Shown in pieces: positions 1 through 8,104 of a stretch of DNA of 64,000 nucleotides. Position numbers and translations under genes: made by a program. The stretch covers positions 186,001-250,000 of the forward strand of contig NZ_FNSF01000008.1 of NCBI RefSeq assembly GCF_900105455.1. The letters are read 5' to 3'. The number at the start of each line of letters is the position of its first letter. Positions within the stretch are counted from its first letter, which is position 1. Source of the stretch: Tenacibaculum sp. MAR_2009_124. GTDB lineage: Bacteria > Bacteroidota > Bacteroidia > Flavobacteriales > Flavobacteriaceae. Below the pieces are notes generated by a model. The model was not told where the DNA came from and did not search any database. It worked only from the letters and a program-made list of their open reading frames with translations.

Positions 1-1
1 A

Positions 2-703
2 ATTCCTGATGAATTAGCCAAGCATAAAAAATCGTTTAAAAAAGAAATTAAGGAAGCCAAAATAAATGCTTTAATTGAACTTAAAGATAAATTAGTTACC
101 AATGAAATATCAAAAGAGGTATTTGCTGTAAAATTTGATGAGTCTTTAAGGAACAGTAATAAAAAAGAAAAGACGTACTACAAAAAAAAGGCAGAAATCA
201 AATCGAAATATTCATATTTTAATTTTTACTCAGCAAGGCAATTTACTTTTACTCTATTTTTAATTCTTCTTGGGTTTTATGCCTCAATAATAAGCATTAT
301 TTCTAGCTACAGTAAAGACATCCAATTAAATAAAATAATAAGAAAAGCGTCATATCTAACAGGAAGTATTTCTTTATTTTGGATTTTTTGGGTATTCTTT
401 AATGATCTCATTAATCTTAATCAAAAAAACTATTTCTATCTTTTTTTAATTACTAGTTTTATTGCAACATTTATCATTTTTAAAGCGATTAAATTTATTG
501 TTAATAGAAAAATATCAATCCAAAACTTAGTAGATTTTATATATAGAACAAGAAACAAACACTACCCAGAAGTAGCTTCAAAAGCACTTTATGCAGAAAT
601 CCATGATAAAGCCTTAAAGAACGGTGAAAGCATAGAAAAAATTAGTAATAAATTCGAAAATGATCTCTTAGATACCTTAGAAAAAGTTGCAGATAATGAA
701 TGA
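2..703 (+). CDS. membrane protein of unknown function (3' part only)
   Basis: The open frame runs in from the left edge and stops with TGA at 701-703, so the N-terminus is missing. The visible 233 residues start with a charged, lysine-rich helical stretch. Two or three hydrophobic segments follow (around FTFTLFLILLGFY, SISLFWIFWVFF and FYLFLITSFIATF), then a charged cytoplasmic tail. No family is recognised. It sits beside a phage repressor in the place where superinfection-exclusion or integration genes often lie, but that role is only a guess from position. Confidence 0.6.
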   Translation: MPDELAKHKKSFKKEIKEAKINALIELKDKLVTNEISKEVFAVKFDESLRNSNKKEKTYYKKKAEIKSKYSYFNFYSARQFTFTLFLILLGFYASIISIISSYSKDIQLNKIIRKASYLTGSISLFWIFWVFFNDLINLNQKNYFYLFLITSFIATFIIFKAIKFIVNRKISIQNLVDFIYRTRNKHYPEVASKALYAEIHDKALKNGESIEKISNKFENDLLDTLEKVADNE

Positions 704-881
704 TTTGATTAGAAGATATAACATTTACAAGAAGTTAAAAGAAAAAGGTTACACTAAAGAAATTAATGAAGATTTCTTTGAGAAAAGTATACATGATCTT
801 AATATAGAAAAACTAGAAAAAGAAAAGGAAAGACTTGAAAATAAACTCGTTGATAATATCACTAAACTAATAAATCAATAG
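696..881 (+). CDS. small charged helical protein
   Basis: 61 residues, lysine/glutamate-rich and predicted almost wholly helical (a KLEKEKERLENKL heptad-like tract). The ATG at 696 overlaps the stop of the upstream membrane protein gene by 8 bases, so the two are probably translationally coupled. A TTG nine bases earlier would also be in frame but is less likely. It ends directly against the convergent repressor gene. No function recognised. Confidence 0.55.
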   Translation: MNDLIRRYNIYKKLKEKGYTKEINEDFFEKSIHDLNIEKLEKEKERLENKLVDNITKLINQ

Positions 882-1274
882 TTAATTCTTGACCTCTTTT
901 AACCTTCTCTCAACAATCTTATTAGCCTCTTCTAAAACAGACTTATCAAATAAGACTTTCATTAATTCTTCCTTATTAAATTCATTTGGATTATTAACAA
1001 TATACGTGCTAATTTGGTGAGAAGTAAATTTTTCTAATCCTTTAGTATATTCAACATTCTTCTCATTGATTTTATCATCAATTTCTAATAAATCATTGTA
1101 GAACTCAATAATTACTTCTTTCGTTTTCCTTCTTGGATTCTCCACTACACCTTCAAAAACCTTTCTTAATCCAGTCTGACTCTGCCCTGAAAACTTATGA
1201 ACTTCATAAGCCGTAACCCCCTTATCAATAAGGTGTTTCAAAGCATTTTCAAAAGTTTTATCTATTGTTTTCAT
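882..1274 (-). CDS. CI-like phage repressor (HTH)
   Basis: 130 residues. The first about 55 residues form a helix-turn-helix region (NALKHLIDKGVTAYEVHKFS, then a recognition-helix-like SGQSQTGLRKVFEG). The remainder is helical and charged and probably serves for oligomerisation. The gene is transcribed leftwards and faces the rightward early operon across about 90 bp, which is the usual arrangement for a lysogeny repressor and its operator region. It lacks a LexA-type peptidase domain, so any induction would not be by self-cleavage. Short direct repeats AAAGTG (1308-1324) between the divergent genes are operator candidates. Family assignment is inferred from fold pattern and context. Confidence 0.6.
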   Translation of the reverse strand: MKTIDKTFENALKHLIDKGVTAYEVHKFSGQSQTGLRKVFEGVVENPRRKTKEVIIEFYNDLLEIDDKINEKNVEYTKGLEKFTSHQISTYIVNNPNEFNKEELMKVLFDKSVLEEANKIVERRLKEVKN

Positions 1275-1302
1275 AAAATTAACACAAAAAGTTAACTAAA
1301 GT

Positions 1303-1334
1303 TTTGTAAAGTGACACAAAGTGTACTATATTTG
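1303..1334 (+). promoter_or_regulatory. early rightward promoter (Bacteroidota type)
   Basis: A -33-like TTTG at 1303-1306 and a perfect -7 TATATTTG at 1327-1334 are separated by 20 bp. The two AAAGTG repeats of the repressor-gene intergenic region fall between them. The leader that follows, AACAACAATAACAAAA, is A/C-rich. It directs the operon starting at 1366, which is why the upstream GTG at 1321 cannot be the start codon. Confidence 0.65.
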
Positions 1335-1365
1335 TTTTAACAACAATAACAAAAGTATAAAAAAA

Positions 1366-1692
1366 ATGGACACTCTTGCTACTTATAATTTAATATTAAC
1401 ACATAAACAGTTATTAAGTTCGAAACAGTTAGAGCTAAATGGTTTAGAACAAACTAACTTCAATTTGTTCATTACAAGCTTCCAAGAGCTATCTAAAAAA
1501 TCAAATCAACAAATTGAAATTTTCTTAACGTTAAACAATACGGCCAGAAACATCAATTCTCTTGTTTCAGTTACTGAAGCATTAAAACACAATTTTGACA
1601 CCTTAAAGGTTTTCATCTCAGAAAAACCAATTAACAATATTAACACGGATTATTCATCCGTTGATTTTAAGAAGTTTGGAACTACCGATTAA
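1366..1692 (+). CDS. first early gene, unknown (Cro position)
   Basis: 108 residues starting MDTLATYN. The frame is open back to a GTG at 1321, but the -7 promoter element lies inside that extension, so ATG 1366 is the real start. The protein is helical with no recognised motif or obvious HTH. As the first gene downstream of the early promoter and opposite the repressor it takes the position of cro, but nothing in the sequence shows DNA binding. Confidence 0.6.
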   Translation: MDTLATYNLILTHKQLLSSKQLELNGLEQTNFNLFITSFQELSKKSNQQIEIFLTLNNTARNINSLVSVTEALKHNFDTLKVFISEKPINNINTDYSSVDFKKFGTTD

Positions 1693-1726
1693 AATTTGTA
1701 GCCCAACATTTTTGTTTAGTTGTTGA

Positions 1727-1747
1727 GGAGGGGTTTGTCTCCCCTCC
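1727..1747 (+). other. GC-rich hairpin in early leader
   Basis: Perfect 7-bp stem GGAGGGG / CCCCTCC with a 7-base loop, unusually GC-rich for this window. It lies between the 108-residue gene and the 58-residue membrane peptide, 20 bases ahead of the next ATG. No T-run follows, so it is more likely an mRNA stability or translation-control element than a terminator. Confidence 0.55.
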
Positions 1748-1767
1748 ATCTTTTAAAACCAATAATT

Positions 1768-1944
1768 ATGGATGATTTTTTAAATGAATTACAAAATAGC
1801 AGCTACTTAAGAATGATAAGTTCAACCCTTATCGTATCAAACGCACTCTCATTGTACTTAATAAGTGTCCTTTACTCACAAAAAAAAGGCATAAAGAAGC
1901 AACTCAAAAGTAAATATAGAATCAAAAAAATAAATAACAATTAA
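1768..1944 (+). CDS. small single-span membrane peptide
   Basis: 58 residues. One hydrophobic segment (MISSTLIVSNALSLYLISVLY) is followed by a very basic tail (KKGIKKQLKSKYRIKK), so it is probably inserted with the basic end in the cytoplasm. ATG 1768 is chosen over an in-frame TTG at 1720 because the latter would place the GC-rich hairpin inside the coding region. No family recognised. Confidence 0.5.
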   Translation: MDDFLNELQNSSYLRMISSTLIVSNALSLYLISVLYSQKKGIKKQLKSKYRIKKINNN

Positions 1945-1946
1945 GA

Positions 1947-2046
1947 TTTTGGTTAGTTAAAAAGGAGATAAAAGTAGATAAAAAAGGACTTTAAACACAT
2001 ATTCTGGGGCAGCCTACTCCCCTTCTCCTTTTTCTTTCAACCAAAA
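1947..2046 (+). other. long nested stem-loop in early leader
   Basis: TTTTGGTT plus AAAAAGGAGA (1947-1968) is complementary to TCTCCTTTTT plus AACCAAAA (2024-2046), giving a bipartite stem of about 18 pairs. Inside it is a second hairpin GGGG/CCCC (2006-2022). The element fills the gap between two early genes and ends 19 bases before the next ATG. It looks like a structured regulatory leader or small RNA. No known RNA family is recognised. Confidence 0.5.
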
Positions 2047-2064
2047 AGCAACAAAAACAAAGAC

Positions 2065-2427
2065 ATGGACAAAAAAGAAACATTTTCACCTAATAACTTA
2101 TCTGTATCTCTTGACTTATCGGACAAGTTTACTCACACATTAGCTCAAGAAGTACTTAAACAAGGTAAAAAGAACCTCATTACTACGATTACCGCTAAGG
2201 TAATAGAGATAAAAAAATCTGAAATTCTAGAACCCGTATTTACTATAAAAGAAATAGCTAAAAACACCAAAATATCAATATCAACAATACGTCGTCATAT
2301 AGACCACGGTTATCTAAAAGCCTTCGGTCCTGGTTCACAAAACCGCATTACAGCTTCAGCATATAAAGACTACATAAATGGTAGATATGAAGACTCAGAA
2401 GAGTTAATGAATACTCTATTACAATAA
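2065..2427 (+). CDS. HTH DNA-binding protein (excisionase/MerR-like fold)
   Basis: 120 residues. The C-terminal half has the pattern of the helix-turn-helix_17 / excisionase-type winged helix: FTIKEIAKNTKISISTIRRHI followed by GYLKAFGPGSQNRITASAYKDYI. The N-terminal 60 residues are of unknown fold. It opens a run of closely spaced genes leading into the recombination module and is a candidate early regulator or recombination directionality factor. Confidence 0.65.
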   Translation: MDKKETFSPNNLSVSLDLSDKFTHTLAQEVLKQGKKNLITTITAKVIEIKKSEILEPVFTIKEIAKNTKISISTIRRHIDHGYLKAFGPGSQNRITASAYKDYINGRYEDSEELMNTLLQ

Positions 2428-2447
2428 ACATAAAAAATTAAAGAAAA

Positions 2448-2876
2448 ATGAAAGAATTTGAATTAATACATACAAACCACTTTAAAGCTCGTAAGAATTT
2501 AGAAACAGCAAACTACCAGGAATTAAATCCTACTCATTCTATCAATGAATGTAATTCTCTATTTGTTGATCATAAAAGTAAAAAAATGTGGTTAACAACA
2601 ATAGACAATGGAGGAAGATTAACCATCATTAAAAACCTGCAATCTGAGAAAGGGGTAGAAACAGCATTCGAGTTTAAAGCTTCTGATCCTTGGGAAAACT
2701 ACGAAGAGTTAGAAGCAAAAGGATATTATGAACTAGATAATACTCATACATCATTTTTGGAAGGGAACTGTTTATTCGTTAATCACATAAATAAAACAAT
2801 GTGGTTTACTACGAAAACCAACGGAGAAACATGTATTAACTTCTTACAAACTGCACACCAACAAGCTCTAGCCTAA
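2448..2876 (+). CDS. unknown protein with an internal duplication
   Basis: 142 residues made of two copies of a unit of about 50 residues. ELNPTHSINECNSLFVDHKS..MWLTT (about residues 25-60) and ELDNTHTSFLEGNCLFVNHIN..MWFTT (about 97-130) align along their length and share the ELxxTH, C/N-LFVxH and MW(L/F)TT signatures. No domain name is known to me. The stop TAA overlaps the start region of recT (ATG 2876), implying coupled translation and perhaps a role with the recombinase. Confidence 0.6.
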   Translation: MKEFELIHTNHFKARKNLETANYQELNPTHSINECNSLFVDHKSKKMWLTTIDNGGRLTIIKNLQSEKGVETAFEFKASDPWENYEELEAKGYYELDNTHTSFLEGNCLFVNHINKTMWFTTKTNGETCINFLQTAHQQALA

Positions 2877-3556
2877 TGGAAGATAAAAAGGATTTTTCTC
2901 TTGTTGAGCCGACCGAAACACAAATGAGTATAGCTAATACTTTCGGCTACTCACCTTCTGAAATAGCTGTAATTCAAAAAAGTGTAGCTAAGAACACCAC
3001 TAAAGTAGAACTTGCCTACTTCATTAATGTTTGCAAAACAATGGAGTTGAATCCATTTAATAAAGAAGTATGGTGCTATAAAGACAAAAAAGGCAACTTG
3101 CTAATTTTCGCTGGTAGAGATGGATTCCTTTCCAAAGCTCAAAAAAACCCGTTATTCAACGGAATAAGAAGTGCGGAAGTTCGCGAAAAAGATGAATGGG
3201 CTATAGACATTCCGAATGGCTCCATTAAACATAAAATAACTAAACCATTAAAAGAAAGAGGGCAAATCATTCTAGGATATAGTTTCGTTTTTAGAAAAGG
3301 AGGTGAACCAACTATTGAATTTGCTGACTTTGAAACCTATAACAAAGGATACAACACTTGGAAAACTCACCCAGCTGAAATGATTAAAAAGGTCGCCGAG
3401 ACACACGCCTTAAAAAAAGCTTTTGGTATTAGTGGAATACAATCTGAATATGAGTTTAATGTAAAAAATAACGTCGCTACACCGAACAATAGTTTAACCA
3501 TTGATGAAAAGAAAAAAGCTTTAAAAAATAAAGTAACACAGATTGATTTACCATGA
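2876..3556 (+). CDS. recT: RecT/Bet family single-strand annealing protein
   Basis: 226 residues. The core carries the RecT-family pattern: an N-terminal ELAYFINVCKTMELNPFNKEVW, a central GRDGFLSKAQKNPLFNGIRSA, and WKTHPAEMIKKVAETHALKKAF near the end. RecT/Bet proteins bind ssDNA and anneal it to a complementary strand, working with a dedicated 5'-3' exonuclease. The next gene, overlapping by 4 bases, encodes that nuclease in fused form, and ssb follows. Length is a little shorter than E. coli RecT (269). Confidence 0.9.
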   Translation: MEDKKDFSLVEPTETQMSIANTFGYSPSEIAVIQKSVAKNTTKVELAYFINVCKTMELNPFNKEVWCYKDKKGNLLIFAGRDGFLSKAQKNPLFNGIRSAEVREKDEWAIDIPNGSIKHKITKPLKERGQIILGYSFVFRKGGEPTIEFADFETYNKGYNTWKTHPAEMIKKVAETHALKKAFGISGIQSEYEFNVKNNVATPNNSLTIDEKKKALKNKVTQIDLP

Positions 3557-5643
3557 TAGCAGAAGATAGGAAAGTACACCAGTTTAAAGGTTTATCTACT
3601 GATCAATATGAAGAATTGTTCAGTAATTATTTAATAAACAGTTGGAGCTACTCAAAAGTAAACACTTTTTCAAGAAATGAAAAAGCTTTTGAAATGCAGT
3701 ATTTGTATAACGAAACAACAAAAAGATCTAGCTCAACAATTGCTGGTAATGCCTATCATGAAGCCTTAGAGTTTTACTTCACTAACTTAAAAGTAGGACT
3801 TATAAAAGATATTGTTGAGTTACAAGAAGTAGCATATCAATATATAAAAGAAGTACCATCGAATGAGTGGAAGTTGCAAAAAACTACACCCACCATTGAA
3901 CAATGCATATCACAAGCTTCCAAAAACGCCACCTCACTCTTAGCGAACTTCATATCAGAAAAAAATGTTTATGAGTTCGATGAAATTTTGCATGTTGAAC
4001 CGTATCTGAAAGAATTTATCAATATAAATGGTGTTGACATTCCTCTTCCTTGTCATTTAAAAATTGATTTAGTTGTTAAAAAGGATGGCAAAATAATAAT
4101 CATTGATCATAAATCGAAAAACAAATTTTCCGATGAAAAAGAGATAGCTCTCTCTTCAGGAAAACAAGCAATTACCTACGCAAAAGGTTTAGAATCTATA
4201 ATAAATGAAAAAGTAGATGAAGTATGGTTTATAGAAAACAAATACAGTAAAAACAGAAATGGAAACAATCAACTTGCTTGTTTCAAAATAGAATTAAACG
4301 AAGATACACGAGCTCTATACGAGGCCTTACTATATGAACCGCTAAAAAGGATGATTGATGCAGTTTCAAACCCTGACTATGTATACCTACTTAATGACAG
4401 CGACAATTTTGTAGACAAAGCCGAAATACATGCATTCTGGAGCAGAACAATGATTGCCGAAGTAGATGACTTCAATATTCCAGAATCAAAAAAAGAGATA
4501 ATAGAAAAGAGGTTAAAAAAAATAAGAGACACATCAATAAATAACATCTCACCAGTAGCAATAAAAAAATTCAAAAAAAATGCTTCTGAATTTATTCAAT
4601 TCAATTTAAACGATAAGGACATGACTAATGAAGATAAAATCGAACATGTTTTAAGAACGCTAAATGTCATTGTGAAAGTAAACACAAAACTGGAAGGGTA
4701 TTCTAGTGACACCTATTTACTAGAAGCTTCTTCCGGAACAAACTTAGGAAGTATTCATAAATATAAGCTAGACTTAGCTCATGCTTTAAATGTTCCTAGT
4801 ATTATGATAAAGAAAGAACTCGTTATTCATAACGAACAGTCTTTCTTAGCCATAGAAGCACCTAAGAAGAGAAAAGACCTATTAGAATTCGATCTAAAAC
4901 ACCTACAAGATAAAAAGATTCCTATTGGTGTAAACAATTTTAAAGAAGTAGTTTTTTGGGATCTTGAAAACCAGTCTACACCACATGCTCTTATTTGTGG
5001 AGCGACAGGTTCGGGTAAATCAGTTTGCTTGGATAGCACTCTAGAATACGCACTTGCTTCAGGGATTGATGATGTTGTAATCTTCGATCCAAAATACGAG
5101 TTTGAAAAGTATGAAAACAATCCTAACATTAGTGTTTATAGTGATATTGACGATATAGAATCAATGATGGAACTGCTAGTCGATGAAATGAATAGATATG
5201 TTAGAAGTCATAAGAAAAACCTTCGTCTAGTAATATTCGATGAGTTTGCTGATGCCGTTGCCTCTTCAAAAAAAGGAAAAGATTTAAAAGTTTATGACCT
5301 TCAAGTTATAGGACATTATAAAGATGGTCGTGAAAAAACAAAATTAGTTCATGTTGACACCAAAAAATCATTAGAAGAAAATTTAAAAATACTACTACAA
5401 AAAGGCAGATCTACAGGACTAAGAATCGCTGCTGCAACTCAGAGAGCTTCTGTAAAAGTAATATCAGGTGATGCCAAGGTAAATTTCCCTGTACAAATAT
5501 GCTTTAGAGTACCTAAAGAAATAGACTCTAACGTTGTTTTAGGAGAACCAGGAGCGGAAACCTTAACTGGAAAAGGTGATGGTTTAATCAATTCTCCAGA
5601 GTATACAGATTTAGTAAGATTTCAAGGATTTTATAAAAAATAA
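3553..5643 (+). CDS. RecB-like PD-(D/E)XK nuclease fused to FtsK-type DNA motor
   Basis: 696 residues in two parts. Residues about 30-230 carry a Cas4/RecB-type nuclease: SxSKVNTF, H69 in GNAYHEAL, D172 in LKIDLVV, D185-K187 in IIDHKSK, and a following Q/Y motif (KQAITYA). Residues about 360-690 form an FtsK/SpoIIIE motor. The beta-type region (YLLEASSGTNLGSIHKYKLD) precedes Walker A GATGSGKS (about 482-490), Walker B LVIFDEF (about 557) and KGRSTGLRIAAATQR. The DNA-reading gamma domain is absent. It overlaps recT by 4 bases. A lambda-type exonuclease would be the usual RecT partner. A motor-coupled version suggests processive end resection powered by DNA translocation, which is inference. 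Confidence 0.85.
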   Translation: MIAEDRKVHQFKGLSTDQYEELFSNYLINSWSYSKVNTFSRNEKAFEMQYLYNETTKRSSSTIAGNAYHEALEFYFTNLKVGLIKDIVELQEVAYQYIKEVPSNEWKLQKTTPTIEQCISQASKNATSLLANFISEKNVYEFDEILHVEPYLKEFININGVDIPLPCHLKIDLVVKKDGKIIIIDHKSKNKFSDEKEIALSSGKQAITYAKGLESIINEKVDEVWFIENKYSKNRNGNNQLACFKIELNEDTRALYEALLYEPLKRMIDAVSNPDYVYLLNDSDNFVDKAEIHAFWSRTMIAEVDDFNIPESKKEIIEKRLKKIRDTSINNISPVAIKKFKKNASEFIQFNLNDKDMTNEDKIEHVLRTLNVIVKVNTKLEGYSSDTYLLEASSGTNLGSIHKYKLDLAHALNVPSIMIKKELVIHNEQSFLAIEAPKKRKDLLEFDLKHLQDKKIPIGVNNFKEVVFWDLENQSTPHALICGATGSGKSVCLDSTLEYALASGIDDVVIFDPKYEFEKYENNPNISVYSDIDDIESMMELLVDEMNRYVRSHKKNLRLVIFDEFADAVASSKKGKDLKVYDLQVIGHYKDGREKTKLVHVDTKKSLEENLKILLQKGRSTGLRIAAATQRASVKVISGDAKVNFPVQICFRVPKEIDSNVVLGEPGAETLTGKGDGLINSPEYTDLVRFQGFYKK

Positions 5644-5648
5644 TAACC

Positions 5649-6059
5649 ATGCTTAACCAACATTCAATAATTGGGTATTTAGGAAATGACCCCGAACAGC
5701 ACAAATTCACAAATGATAACTCAATAACACGTTTTACAGTCGCGACCTCAAAAAAATGGAAAGACAAACAATCAGGAGAAACGAAGACAGATACACAATG
5801 GCATAATATTGTAGCTAACGGAAGATATTCTTCACTCACTTACGAATTTTTAAAAAAGGGTTCAAAGGTATTTATCCAAGGCGAAGTAAAACATAGAAGT
5901 TACGGAGAAGCCAATAACAAAAAATACATTACCGAAACTCATTTAACAAACTTTGCTTTTTTAGACAAAGTAGAAAGATCTACACCACTAGACAATATGC
6001 CTACCAAAGTAAACAACACATCTCAAAATAATAGTGAGGATGATGATTTACCATTTTAA
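5649..6059 (+). CDS. ssb: single-stranded DNA-binding protein
   Basis: 136 residues. The N-terminal 105 form an OB fold of the SSB family (NQHSIIGYLGNDPEQHKF, RFTVATSKKWKDK.., WHNIVANGRYSSL, KGSKVFIQGEVKHRSY). A flexible linker and the acidic tip DDDLPF complete the canonical SSB C-terminus that docks partner proteins. It lies 6 bases after the nuclease-motor gene and probably protects and hands over the resected strand to RecT. Confidence 0.93.
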   Translation: MLNQHSIIGYLGNDPEQHKFTNDNSITRFTVATSKKWKDKQSGETKTDTQWHNIVANGRYSSLTYEFLKKGSKVFIQGEVKHRSYGEANNKKYITETHLTNFAFLDKVERSTPLDNMPTKVNNTSQNNSEDDDLPF

Positions 6060-6081
6060 AACTTATCCAAACACATGAATT

Positions 6082-6366
6082 ATGAAAACAGTAGTTGATT
6101 TTAACAGGCCAGTTTCAAGAAAAGAGAATAATCCCGAGAGTCAAGACAATTTGGATAAAAACAAAAAACGCTTCTCTAAACAATGCCAAAAAGTTTATGA
6201 CGCACTTTTAAGAGGTAAAAGACTTACAACCGTTTCAGCCCTTCTCAAATACCAAATAGGTGATTTAAGAAGAAGGATTAAGGACTTAAAAGACACCCAT
6301 AAAATCAACATTAAAGATAAATGGGTAAAAACAGATGGCAGCAGATACAAAGAGTATTACATGTAA
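6082..6366 (+). CDS. winged-helix/HTH phage protein
   Basis: 94 residues. After a disordered N-terminus, residues about 33-94 read as an HTH_39-like winged helix common in Bacteroidota phages (FSKQCQKVYDALLRGKRLTT, then SALLKYQIGDLRRRIKDL and a hairpin ending SRYKEYYM). Probably a DNA-binding accessory of the replication module. The next gene overlaps its 3' end by 32 bases. Confidence 0.6.
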   Translation: MKTVVDFNRPVSRKENNPESQDNLDKNKKRFSKQCQKVYDALLRGKRLTTVSALLKYQIGDLRRRIKDLKDTHKINIKDKWVKTDGSRYKEYYM

Positions 6367-6559
6367 ATACACAACAGTTATTAAGTCAGGTGATCCGATT
6401 ACAGCTGAAGAATATTTGCGATACGTTAAATACCTCGACGAACTACTAATTTACATTCATTCCCACTTAGGAACTGTAACACATAGTAGAGATGAACTAA
6501 TAGCTCTTATGAAAGAGCATAAACGAACTTCAAATTACATAAAAGATATAATATCATGA
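6335..6559 (+). CDS. small unknown protein
   Basis: 74 residues, helical in its second half (EEYLRYVKYLDELLIYIHSHL). It starts inside the upstream HTH gene and ends by overlapping the ATG of the DUF1376-type gene (ATGA at 6556), so it sits in a tightly coupled translational chain. No function recognised. Confidence 0.55.
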   Translation: MAADTKSITCKYTTVIKSGDPITAEEYLRYVKYLDELLIYIHSHLGTVTHSRDELIALMKEHKRTSNYIKDIIS

Positions 6560-7536
6560 GTAAGGACCCAGCTTTTCTTCTATACTCCAAGGATTTTTAT
6601 GAGGGTACTAGAACTCTGCTACCCGAAGAAAGAGCTTGTTATATGGATTTGTTGTTGTATCAACATCAACATAAAATCATTCCGTTAGAGTTGAAACGAA
6701 TTCAAATGTATTGTTCAGGTTGCAGTATAGAAACGATTAAACTAGTCCTTGAACAAAAATTCAAGCGATCGGACAACGGATGGTTCAACGAACGGTTGAA
6801 AAAAGAAATCGAAAATCGCAATGGAAAAACACAGAAATCGACAGCCAGTGGATGTTTAGCTGGTTTAATTTCGGCTAAAAAGAGAGCGAACAACCTACCA
6901 AAAGAAGCTGAATCACGTATTAAAAACGCCTTTGATGTAAGCAATTTCATTTTTGACAAGAACAACGAATTGATTTCTGATCATTCAAAAATTAAACAAA
7001 ATATTAGACAATGGTTTAATCGACTCGTTGAACCAACGGTTCAACCAACCGTTAACAATATAGTAAATGGAGATGTAAATGTAAATGAAGATGTAAATGA
7101 TATTGAGAGTGAAAAATCTAAAAAAACAGGTACCAACAATTTTCGTGAAAAATCTTTTAGCAAAGAAATCGAAGAGTGCTTCCAAAATTGTTTAAAACAT
7201 TTCCCTGAAAATCTTCACCCAAAGAACGGAGTCGCTAGTAAATGGAAAGACACCATAGACAAACTGAATAGAATTGATAGAATCCCTTTTAAGCTCATTG
7301 AAGAAATAGTAGAAAAAGCTAGAGCTGATAGTTTTTGGAACAAAACCTTTTTAAGTATACCTAAACTAAGAAAGAATAATGGAGATGAACTACCATATGT
7401 TGTCGTTTTCCACGAAAAATTCATTAAAAATGCGAAACAAAACAAATCAGATAACAACTCAGAACAAACAGAATCTATCTATTCACAAGATTTCTACCGC
7501 AAACACGCCACTGGATTTAGCACCAATGATAGTTAA
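6556..7536 (+). CDS. DUF1376/YdaU-type phage replication initiation protein
   Basis: 326 residues. The first about 90 match the DUF1376 (YdaU) pattern: DPAFLLYSKDFYEGTRTL, PEERACYMDLLLYQHQHKI, and GWFNERLKKEIENRN. A linker contains GDVNVNEDVND, encoded by short GTAAAT repeats. The C-terminal half is helical. Such proteins act as replisome organisers in temperate phages that lack their own polymerase. The following gene overlaps its end by 11 bases and may be the helicase-loader partner. Confidence 0.75.
   Translation: MSKDPAFLLYSKDFYEGTRTLLPEERACYMDLLLYQHQHKIIPLELKRIQMYCSGCSIETIKLVLEQKFKRSDNGWFNERLKKEIENRNGKTQKSTASGCLAGLISAKKRANNLPKEAESRIKNAFDVSNFIFDKNNELISDHSKIKQNIRQWFNRLVEPTVQPTVNNIVNGDVNVNEDVNDIESEKSKKTGTNNFREKSFSKEIEECFQNCLKHFPENLHPKNGVASKWKDTIDKLNRIDRIPFKLIEEIVEKARADSFWNKTFLSIPKLRKNNGDELPYVVVFHEKFIKNAKQNKSDNNSEQTESIYSQDFYRKHATGFSTNDS
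7070..7104 (+). repeat. short GTAAAT/GAAGAT tandem repeats
   Basis: An imperfect run of six-base units (GATGTAAATGTAAATG, then GAAGATGTAAATG) within the linker region of the DUF1376-type gene. It encodes alternating Val-Asn-Asp/Glu residues, so length change in steps of two codons would keep frame. Confidence 0.6.
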
Positions 7537-8095
7537 CAAATTAGTCAGAGCCAACAACATTTCGGGAGTACTAACCTTTGTAAAAAACAACGAATTAAAA
7601 TCTTTTGGTATGATAAAGAGGGATAAAGGAATCGAATTCGTTAAATCAACTATTTCTATTTGGATAGCGGGACTGAATGAATTTATATATGGAAATGATA
7701 GAAACAAAGCTTTATCAGAATTTCAGATAGAAAATACAGCGGATATTCTTTCAGATCGCTTAGAATTTTCAAACATAACTGTCGCGGATTTAAGTTTAGT
7801 CTTTAAAAAAGCTTATGCTGGAGATTATGGAAAGCTTTATGGTAGACTAAGACCTGATATTATTATAAGTTGGTTTATTGAATATTTTAATGAAAGATGC
7901 AATACAGTAGCTGAAATCAACTATAAACAACATTTGCAATCCAAGAACTTTTTTTCAGATGTTCCAAGAAATACTGAAAAAATGGATTTCAGAAGCTCAA
8001 TACAAGAAGCTAAAACTTTTCTTAGAAAGAATGAAGAAAGAATTGAAACTGAAAAAAGGATAAAAATTACTCAGCAAAAATTCAATGAAAAATAA
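7526..8095 (+). CDS. possible helicase-loader-like replication protein
   Basis: 189 residues from ATG 7526, which overlaps the end of the DUF1376-type gene by 11 bases. An ATG further upstream (7379) is in frame but would overlap that gene by more than 150 bases. The central pattern ITVADLSLVFKKAYAGDYGKLYGRL followed by IISWFIEYFNERC occurs in replication-region proteins of Bacteroidota mobile elements. The C-terminus is a charged helix. A role in helicase loading is inferred from position next to a replisome organiser. Confidence 0.55.
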   Translation: MIVNKLVRANNISGVLTFVKNNELKSFGMIKRDKGIEFVKSTISIWIAGLNEFIYGNDRNKALSEFQIENTADILSDRLEFSNITVADLSLVFKKAYAGDYGKLYGRLRPDIIISWFIEYFNERCNTVAEINYKQHLQSKNFFSDVPRNTEKMDFRSSIQEAKTFLRKNEERIETEKRIKITQQKFNEK

Positions 8096-8104
8096 ATATC
8101 TATA

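Noticed and set aside
1720..1767. TTG start at 1720 for the small membrane peptide
   Set aside because: It would put a strong GC-rich hairpin inside the coding region; ATG 1768 fits the leader better.
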